From Geodermatophilus telluris (GTDB lineage: Bacteria > Actinomycetota > Actinomycetes > Mycobacteriales > Geodermatophilaceae): a DNA stretch of 64,000 nt. The notes beneath the pieces are model-generated. The model ran no database searches. It was given only the letters and a program-made list of their open reading frames with translations, and was not told where the DNA came from. Numbering within the stretch: the first letter of the stretch is position 1; every line of letters begins with the position of its first letter. The position numbers and the translations under genes are program-made. The stretch covers positions 124,001 to 188,000 of the forward strand of contig NZ_FMZF01000003.1 in NCBI RefSeq assembly GCF_900102745.1, given 5' to 3'. Below are positions 58,319-64,000 of the stretch, piece by piece.

Positions 58319-59986
58319 ATGTCCCAGACGCACGAGCAGCCCTCGCACGCGGTGAAGGGCGTCCCCGAGGTCGACGCGGTCGTCGTCGGCGCCGGCTTCT
58401 CCGGTCTCTACCTGCTGCACCGACTGCGCGGCCTCGGCCTGCGGGTCCAGGTGTTCGAGAAGGGCGACGGGGTCGGCGGCACCTGGTTCTGGAACCGCTA
58501 CCCCGGCGCCCGCGTCGACGTGAAGAGCATGGACTACAGCTTCTCCTTCGACTCGGAGCTCGAGCAGGAGTGGGAGTGGACGGAGAAGTACCCGCCCCAG
58601 GAGGAGCTGCTCCGCTACGTCAACCACGTCGCGGACCGCTTCGACCTGCGCCGGGACATCAAGTTCAACACCCGGGTCACCGAGGCGGTGTTCGACGAGG
58701 ACGTCGAGCGCTGGCACGTGCGCACCGACCAGGGTGACCAGCTCTCGACCCGGTACGTGGTCATGGCGACGGGGTGCCTGTCGGCGTCCAAGGTGCCGGA
58801 GGTGCCGGGGCTCGACCTGTTCCGCGGGCGCTGGTTCCACACGGGCCACTGGCCGAAGGAGGGCGTGGACTTCAGCGGGCAGCGGGTCGCGGTCGTCGGC
58901 ACCGGCTCCTCCGGCGTCCAGTCCATCCCGCTGATCGCCGAGCAGGCCGTCGAGCTCACCGTGTTCCAGCGGACGCCGAACTTCGTCGTCCCGGCGCACA
59001 ACCACCCGATCGACCCCGACCACCAGCGGTCGGTCAAGGCGGAGTACGACCGCCACCGGCAGGCCAACCGGGAGTCCGGCTTCGGCATCGCCGTGCCGCC
59101 GGCGACCAAGGGGGCGTTCGAGGCGACCGAGGAGGAGCGCCAGGCGCTCTGGGAGCGGGCCTGGTACGACCGCGACAACAGCCTGGTCACCTTCCTCACC
59201 GGCTTCACCGACATGATCACGAGCAAGGAGGCGAACGACACCGCGGCGCAGTACGTCCGGGACCGGATCGCCGAGATCGTCGAGGACCCGGAGACCGCCG
59301 CCGCGCTGCAGCCGCACGACCACCCGTTCGGCACCAAGCGGCCGTGCCTGGGCACGAACTACTACGAGACCTACAACCTGCCGCACGTCCGGCTGGTCAA
59401 CGTGCGCAAGACGCCGATCGTGGAGATCACCCACCACGGGCTGCGCACCACGCAGGAGGACTTCGAGTTCGACGACCTGGTGTTCGCCACCGGCTTCGAC
59501 GCGATGACCGGCGCCCTCACCGCGATCGACATCCGCGGGCGCGGCGACGTGGCGCTGAAGGACAAGTGGCACGCCGGGCCGCGCACCTACCTGGGCATCC
59601 AGGTCGCGGGGTTCCCTAACCTGTTCACGATCACCGGCCCGGGCAGCCCGTCGGTGCTGTCGAACATGATGGTCTCGATCGAGCAGCACGTGGAGTGGGT
59701 CACCGACGCGATCGCGGCGATGGAGGCGGAGGGGCTCGCGACGATGGAGCCCACGGTCGAGGCCGAGGACGCCTGGACCGCGCACGTCGACGAGGTCGGG
59801 CACATGACGCTCTACCCGACGGCCGACTCCTGGTACATGGGCTCGAACGTGCCGGGCAAGCCGCGGGTGTTCATGCCCTACATCGGCGGCGTCGGCCCGT
59901 ACCGGCAGAAGTGTGACGAGGTCGCGGCGAACGGCTACGAGGGCTTCGTCCGCCGTCCCGCCCGGGTGGCCGCCGGCATGAGCTGA
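58319..59986 (+). CDS. Baeyer-Villiger monooxygenase (class B flavoprotein)
   Basis: Encodes 555 aa, similar in size to cyclohexanone monooxygenase, from ATG with GAGAGGAA upstream. First Rossmann motif VVVGAGFSGLY near residue 22, the long fingerprint GGTWFWNRYPGARVD near 54-68, the BVMO signature FRGRWFHTGHWP near 167-178 and NADP motif VVGTGSSGVQS near 195. FATGFD near 391 is the typical ATG-type motif. It inserts oxygen next to a ketone, giving an ester or lactone. Its operon partner is an HSL-type hydrolase. Confidence 0.95.
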   Translation: MSQTHEQPSHAVKGVPEVDAVVVGAGFSGLYLLHRLRGLGLRVQVFEKGDGVGGTWFWNRYPGARVDVKSMDYSFSFDSELEQEWEWTEKYPPQEELLRYVNHVADRFDLRRDIKFNTRVTEAVFDEDVERWHVRTDQGDQLSTRYVVMATGCLSASKVPEVPGLDLFRGRWFHTGHWPKEGVDFSGQRVAVVGTGSSGVQSIPLIAEQAVELTVFQRTPNFVVPAHNHPIDPDHQRSVKAEYDRHRQANRESGFGIAVPPATKGAFEATEEERQALWERAWYDRDNSLVTFLTGFTDMITSKEANDTAAQYVRDRIAEIVEDPETAAALQPHDHPFGTKRPCLGTNYYETYNLPHVRLVNVRKTPIVEITHHGLRTTQEDFEFDDLVFATGFDAMTGALTAIDIRGRGDVALKDKWHAGPRTYLGIQVAGFPNLFTITGPGSPSVLSNMMVSIEQHVEWVTDAIAAMEAEGLATMEPTVEAEDAWTAHVDEVGHMTLYPTADSWYMGSNVPGKPRVFMPYIGGVGPYRQKCDEVAANGYEGFVRRPARVAAGMS

Positions 59987-60063
59987 CCCCCGCCCGCTGT
60001 CGACCTGGTGCTGTCTCGAGCGGGTGGAGGCGGCAGCAGGTCGACACCGGGCGCGGTCCCCGA

Positions 60064-60103
60064 CGACGAGGGGGCGGGAGCCGCGGCTCCCGCCCTCTCG
60101 TCG
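60064..60103. terminator. 40-nt almost perfect palindrome between convergent genes
   Basis: Twenty base pairs with no loop, interrupted only by one G-T pair, centred at 60083/60084 (core GGAGCCGCGGCTCC). It is 78 nt after the Baeyer-Villiger stop and 9 nt past the SDR stop on the other strand: a bidirectional terminator. Confidence 0.75.
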
Positions 60104-60111
60104 CGCTCGGC

Positions 60112-60939
60112 TCAGACGAGCAGCGTGCCCATGTCCACCGGCAGCGCGGTGCCGGTGACGAACTTCGCCTGGTCGGAGAGCAGGAACAGGACGGCGTCGG
60201 AGATGTCGCCGGGCTGCACCGGGCCGTGCTCCATGACGTTGGCCATCCACCCGGGCGGGGCGTCGGCCTGCAGGTCCCGGGTGAAGAACTCGTTGCTGAT
60301 CATCGGGGTGTCCACGCCGGCCGGGATGACCGTGTTGACCCGGATGCCGTACCGGCCCAGCGCCATCGCGTAGTTGCGCATCAGCGCCAGGACGCCGGAC
60401 TTGGCCGCCCCGTACGCCATGTGCCCGGGGTTGAGCATCTCGGTCTTGTACGCGACCCCGCGGAAGCTCGACGTCGACCCGGTGATGACGACCGCGCCGC
60501 CGCGCCCGCGCTCGACCATGCCCGGCGTCACCGCGCGCAGCGTGAAGAAGACGCCCGAGAGGTTGGTGGCCACGGTGTCGAACCACGCCTCCAGCCGCTG
60601 CGCGTGCGGGCCGGTCGAGGGCAGGATGCCGGCGTTGGCGCAGACCAGGTCGATCCCGCCGAACTGCTCCTCCACCTGCCGCACGGCCGCCTCGACCTGC
60701 TCGACGTCGCGCACGTCGCCCTGGATGCCGAGGAACTGCCGGCCGTGCTCGCGCACCAGCTTCTCGGTCTCGGCCAGGTCGTCGGGCGTGGACATCGCGT
60801 ACTGCACCGAGTCGAACTGCCGGCAGACGTCGACCACCGCGACGTCGGCACCCTCCGCCGCCAGCCGCACCGCGTGCGAGCGGCCCTGACCGCGCGCGCC
60901 GCCGGTGACCAGCGCGACCTTGCCGTCGAACCGTCCCAT
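60112..60939 (-). CDS. Mycofactocin-dependent-type SDR oxidoreductase
   Basis: Encodes 275 aa from ATG behind GGGAGGACGG; an open extension further up lacks a site. It has GKVALVTGGARGQGRSHAVR, the insertion YAMSTPDDLAETEKLV, GDVRD, VITGSTSSFRG and YGAAKSG. Unlike the other four it has REHGRQFLG in place of the DRRIVA segment and a longer loop around VAYKTEMLNPGHM before the active Tyr, so the substrate pocket is different. It is last in the operon acyl-CoA dehydrogenase, LLM monooxygenase, SDR, convergent with the Baeyer-Villiger gene. Confidence 0.86.
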   Translation of the reverse strand: MGRFDGKVALVTGGARGQGRSHAVRLAAEGADVAVVDVCRQFDSVQYAMSTPDDLAETEKLVREHGRQFLGIQGDVRDVEQVEAAVRQVEEQFGGIDLVCANAGILPSTGPHAQRLEAWFDTVATNLSGVFFTLRAVTPGMVERGRGGAVVITGSTSSFRGVAYKTEMLNPGHMAYGAAKSGVLALMRNYAMALGRYGIRVNTVIPAGVDTPMISNEFFTRDLQADAPPGWMANVMEHGPVQPGDISDAVLFLLSDQAKFVTGTALPVDMGTLLV

Positions 60940-60974
60940 GTCCGTCCTCCCTGTCTCGTCCGGCCGTGCCCGCG

Positions 60975-62018
60975 TCAGGCGATCGCGGGCACCGGTTCGG
61001 GCGCGGGGGTCGGCAGCGCGCGGATGGCCGGCACCACCTCCCGGCCCAGCCGCTCGATCGCGGCGATGGTCTCGTCGGCCGACATCGACGGCCACTGCGG
61101 GCGCAGCAGCAGCGGGTCGACCGGGAAGCGGGTGCACAGGTCGGTGAGCTGGGCGACCACCTCGGCGTCGGTGCCGACGACGGCGTGCTGGGCGACGGTG
61201 GCGAGGAAGTCGCGGTCGAGGGTGTCGGCGTCGCCGGCGTACGTCATGCCCTTGCTCGCGTAGGACAGGTACTTGCCCTTCGACACCCGCGCGTACTCGA
61301 CCAGCGCCTCGTCGCGGGAGTCGGCGACCAGCACGTTGCGGCGCACCGGCTGCGGGCCGAAGGGCTTGCCGCGGGCGGCGAAGCCCTCGCGCACCGCGGC
61401 GAAGCGCTCCTCGATCTCCTCGTAGGTGGCCTCAGGGGTCACTGGGAAGCCGTCGCCGAACCGGCCGGCGCGCCGCGCGCCCGCGACGCTCTGCGCGCCC
61501 ACCCAGATCGGCGGGTGCGGGTCCTGGACCGGCTTGAGGTGCGGCTTGACGCCCTCGAGCTGCCAGAACCGGCCGTGGTGGGTGACCTCGTCCTGGGTCC
61601 AGAGCTTGACCAGCAGCTCGAGGATCTCGTCGGTGCGCGCGGCCCGCTCCTTGAACGGGATGCCGAGGTAGTCGAACTCCTCGGGGCGGTAGCCGATGCC
61701 GGCGCCGAAGACCAGCCGGCCCTCGGTGACGACGTCGAGGGTGGCGAGCTCCTCGGCCAGCAGCACCGGGTGGTACAGCGGCGCGATCATGATCTGGGTG
61801 GCCAGCCGGGTCTCGCGGTCGCACTCGGCGGCGAGCCGGGCCAGCAGCGGCACCGGCTGCAGCCAGCGCAGGTCCCCGTAGAGGAAGTGCTGGCCGATGG
61901 CGATGTAGCTCATGCCGGCCTGCTGGGCGGCGGCGACGATGCGCCGCACGTCGTCGAACTGCTGGGCGGGCGGGACGGAGCTCGGGACGTCGGAGAGCAG
62001 CATGCCGACGGCGACCAT
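60975..62018 (-). CDS. LLM-class (luciferase-like) flavin-dependent monooxygenase/oxidoreductase
   Basis: Encodes 347 aa from ATG with AGAGAAGAGG upstream. The TIM-barrel pattern includes AGMSYIAIGQHF, RLATQIMIAPLYHPVLLAEELATLDVVTEGRLVFGAGIGYRPEEF and PPIWVGAQSVAGARRAGRFGDGFP, typical of bacterial-luciferase-like FMN or F420 enzymes. The family includes limonene 1,2-monooxygenase. It may hydroxylate or epoxidise the substrate, or act with F420 as a dehydrogenase; the cofactor cannot be told from sequence here. It lies between an SDR and an acyl-CoA dehydrogenase. Confidence 0.9.
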   Translation of the reverse strand: MVAVGMLLSDVPSSVPPAQQFDDVRRIVAAAQQAGMSYIAIGQHFLYGDLRWLQPVPLLARLAAECDRETRLATQIMIAPLYHPVLLAEELATLDVVTEGRLVFGAGIGYRPEEFDYLGIPFKERAARTDEILELLVKLWTQDEVTHHGRFWQLEGVKPHLKPVQDPHPPIWVGAQSVAGARRAGRFGDGFPVTPEATYEEIEERFAAVREGFAARGKPFGPQPVRRNVLVADSRDEALVEYARVSKGKYLSYASKGMTYAGDADTLDRDFLATVAQHAVVGTDAEVVAQLTDLCTRFPVDPLLLRPQWPSMSADETIAAIERLGREVVPAIRALPTPAPEPVPAIA

Positions 62019-62045
62019 GGCGGGCCTCTTCTCTGGGGTCGGAGG

Positions 62046-63176
62046 TCAGCGGGCCGGACGGGTCAGCGTCTTGGCCAGCTGGCCGAGCAGCACCTCGTTG
62101 CCGCCCTCGTAGATGCGCATCGGGCGCGCGTTGCGGTAGAGCCGCTCGATCGTGGAGCCGGTGACGACGCCGAAGCGGCCGGTCATCTGCACGCACCGGT
62201 CGGCCACGCGCGAGGCGGTCTCGGTGGCCGCGACCTTGGCCATCGACGACCAGTGCAGCGCACCCTGCGGGTCGGCGGCGGCCTTGGTGGCCGCGGAGTA
62301 GGTGAGCAGCCGGGCCTGCTCGACCTCCATCCAGCAGGTGCCCAGCATCTGCGGGATCGGGCCCAGGCGGGCCAGCGGCTGGCCGAACTGCTCCCGGCCG
62401 GTGGTGTGCGCGACCGCCTCGTCGAGGGCGGCCTGCGCCAGGCCCACCGCGGAGCCGGCCACCGACACCCGGAAGGAGGCCAGCGTCTGCAGCACCAGGG
62501 GGAAGGCCTGGCCGGGCTGCCCGACGCGGGAGTCCAGCGGCACCCGGACGCCGTCGAAGCGGACCTCGCCGATGACGTGCGGGGCGATGAGGTCGGGCCC
62601 GGAGGTCACGGTGACGCCGGGGGTGTCGGCCGGCACGAAGACCAGCGAGAAGCCGGCCTCCTCCTTGGCGAGCACGGTGAAGAAGGCCGCCGCGGGGGCG
62701 TTGGTGATGAACGACTTGTGCCCGTCGAGCACCAGCTCGCCGTCGCGCTCGGCGACGGTGGTGGTGATCGAGCGCAGGTCCGAGCCGACGTCGGGCTCGG
62801 TCAGGCACAGCGCGGCGACGGCCTCGACGGAGAGCACCCGGGGCAGCCACTCCTCCTGCACCCGCGCGCTGCCGGCCACCGACAGCGCGTAGCTGCCGAT
62901 CCCCTGCATCGCGAACAGCGAGTCCAGGTGCGCCGACACCCCGCCGAAGGCCTCCCGGACGACGGTGACCGCGAGCGGGTCGACGGTCTCGCTCGCCCCG
63001 CCGTGCGCGGCCGGCACGGTGACCGACACCAGCCCGCTGGCCTGCAGCGCCTCGCGCATGACCGGGTCGACGTCGGTGGCGGCGTCGGCGTCCCCGGCGT
63101 GCCAGCGCACCTTGTCGGCGGTCTGCCGGGCCCGCTCGAGGAGGTCCCGGTGGGCGGCCGGCAGCTCGAAGGACAT
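62046..63176 (-). CDS. Acyl-CoA dehydrogenase
   Basis: Encodes 376 aa from ATG with GAGAGGAGCC upstream. LCLTEPDVGSDLRSI, LDGHKSFITNAPAA, GREQFGQPLARLGPIPQM and the catalytic loop MRIYEGGNEVLLGQLAKTL with the normal Glu. It introduces the 2,3-double bond in an acyl-CoA. First gene of the leftward operon with the LLM enzyme and SDR; divergent from a thiolase at 63307, which could complete the beta-oxidation cycle. Confidence 0.93.
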   Translation of the reverse strand: MSFELPAAHRDLLERARQTADKVRWHAGDADAATDVDPVMREALQASGLVSVTVPAAHGGASETVDPLAVTVVREAFGGVSAHLDSLFAMQGIGSYALSVAGSARVQEEWLPRVLSVEAVAALCLTEPDVGSDLRSITTTVAERDGELVLDGHKSFITNAPAAAFFTVLAKEEAGFSLVFVPADTPGVTVTSGPDLIAPHVIGEVRFDGVRVPLDSRVGQPGQAFPLVLQTLASFRVSVAGSAVGLAQAALDEAVAHTTGREQFGQPLARLGPIPQMLGTCWMEVEQARLLTYSAATKAAADPQGALHWSSMAKVAATETASRVADRCVQMTGRFGVVTGSTIERLYRNARPMRIYEGGNEVLLGQLAKTLTRPAR

Positions 63177-63306
63177 CCTGGCTCCTCTCGGGTGCACCCC
63201 GCGGGGCGCGGCAGACGCGGCTCGGCGCCGACGTCCGGACGTATCCATGTTATTGGTGTTCATGGTTATTGTGTCAACGACCACACCGACCTGAGGAGGC
63301 GGTCCC
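63177..63306. promoter_or_regulatory. Divergent promoter region with AT-rich direct repeats
   Basis: The stretch 63243-63280 is strikingly AT-rich. On the minus strand it has TTGACA, 17 nt and AATAAC, a good promoter for the acyl-CoA dehydrogenase, and two AATAAC words 16 nt apart (AATAACCATGAACACC then AATAACATGG). The AACCATG word also occurs in the 49018 site. The opposite direction drives the thiolase. Confidence 0.5.
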
Positions 63307-64000
63307 GTGCCCGCTGCCGTCGTCGTCGACGCCGTCCGCAGTCCGATGGGCCGCGGCAAGCCCGGAGGGGCGCTGTCCGGCCTGCACCCGGTCGACCTGC
63401 TCGCCCAGGTGCTGCAGGCCCTGGCCGCGCGCACCGGCCTCGATCCCGCCACCGTCGACGACGTCCTCGTGGGCTGCGTCGGCCAGAACGGCGAGCAGTC
63501 GGCCACGCCGGGCCGGCAGGCGGTGCTCGCCGCGGGCTGGCCGGAGTCGGTGCCCTCGGTGACCATCGAGCGCAAGTGCGGCTCGGGCCAGCAGGCGCTG
63601 GACTTCGCCGTCCAGGGCGTCGTCGCCGGCGCCTACGACGTGGTCGTGGCCGCCGGCGTGGAGTCGATGAGCCGGGTGCCGATGGGCTCGGCGCGCGGCG
63701 ACGCCGACCCGCACGGGCCGCGGGTCACCGAGCGGTACTCCCCCGGCCTGGTGCCGCAGGGCATCTCCGCCGAGCTCGTCGCCGACAAGTGGGGCCTGAC
63801 CCGCGAGCAGCTCGACGCCTACGCCGCCCGCTCGCACGCGCGCGCCGCCGAGGCCGCCGCGGCCGGCGTGTTCGACCGCGAGCTCGTCCCGGTGACCACG
63901 CCCGACGGGGTCGTCGCCGTCGACGAGACGATCCGGCCGGGCACCACCCCGGAGAAGCTGGCCGGCCTGAAGCCCGCGTTCGCCGGTCACCCGCTGGCCG
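63307..64000 (+). CDS. Acetyl-CoA acyltransferase (thiolase), N-terminal part
   Basis: At least 231 codons from GTG with GAGGAGGCGG upstream; the right edge cuts the gene. Opening VVVDAVRSPMGRGKPGGALSGLHPVDLL, nucleophile in TIERKCGSGQQALDF near residue 92, then GVESMSRVPMGS and QGISAELVADKWGLTREQLDAYA. This is a degradative-type thiolase that would cleave the 3-ketoacyl-CoA to acetyl-CoA. The His and second Cys of the active site lie beyond the window. Confidence 0.93.
   Translation, partial: MPAAVVVDAVRSPMGRGKPGGALSGLHPVDLLAQVLQALAARTGLDPATVDDVLVGCVGQNGEQSATPGRQAVLAAGWPESVPSVTIERKCGSGQQALDFAVQGVVAGAYDVVVAAGVESMSRVPMGSARGDADPHGPRVTERYSPGLVPQGISAELVADKWGLTREQLDAYAARSHARAAEAAAAGVFDRELVPVTTPDGVVAVDETIRPGTTPEKLAGLKPAFAGHPLA

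Overview
The window is uniformly GC-rich, with frequent GTG starts, stop/start overlaps of the GTGA/ATGA type and strong GGAGG-like ribosome binding sites. Together with an HxxxCxxC anti-sigma factor, split SEDS/PBP-type morphogenesis functions, mycofactocin-type dehydrogenases and a decayed DUF222/HNH-like gene, this suggests a chromosome segment of a high-GC actinobacterium, plausibly Geodermatophilaceae (Blastococcus, Geodermatophilus or Modestobacter). The family assignment is inference. No rRNA, tRNA, CRISPR array, transposase or prophage gene was seen.

Bases 1-20200 are mostly housekeeping and general physiology. They hold a SEDS glycosyltransferase fused to a class B penicillin-binding protein (cut by the left edge) and its partner gene; a four-gene oxidoreductase operon (hypothetical, SDR, cyclase, GMC); a CPA2-type antiporter with a disulfide-reductase-like flavoprotein; a GH15 glycosidase; an ECF sigma/anti-sigma pair; a PAP2 + kinase-like + membrane triple fusion; a decayed HNH-like gene; and a sugar ABC importer (binding protein plus two permeases, no ATPase) divergent from a winged-helix regulator.

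Bases 20200-64000 are a large catabolic region for acyl-CoA and probably alicyclic or terpenoid compounds. Units are: two mycofactocin-type SDRs cotranscribed with MoxR and VWA proteins; an MFS carrier; a P450 system (FAD reductase and 3Fe-4S-type ferredoxin divergent from two P450s and a third SDR) followed by acyl-CoA ligase, split MaoC hydratase, thioesterase, EthD and NTF2-like proteins; a convergent SDR/NTF2/crotonase/ligase operon; a nine-gene operon (ligase, acyl-CoA dehydrogenase, CitE-like lyase, MaoC, aldehyde dehydrogenase, CaiB-type CoA-transferase, SDR, amidohydrolase, MenB/BadI-like crotonase); a complete Liv-type ABC importer; an NDMA-type zinc alcohol dehydrogenase operon; a lactone-hydrolase-like esterase with a Baeyer-Villiger monooxygenase; and an SDR, a luciferase-like monooxygenase, an acyl-CoA dehydrogenase and a thiolase (cut by the right edge).

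Read together (inference), P450s or the flavin monooxygenase would hydroxylate a cyclic substrate, mycofactocin-dependent dehydrogenases would oxidise alcohols to ketones, the Baeyer-Villiger enzyme would make a lactone, the hydrolase would open it, aldehyde dehydrogenases and ligases would give CoA esters, and the crotonase, MaoC, dehydrogenase, lyase and thiolase enzymes would degrade the chain. A 17-bp motif shared by the promoters of the nine-gene operon and the Liv importer, and a GATAA-containing operator-like motif shared by the P450 and MFS promoters, suggest common regulation. No regulator for them lies in the window.
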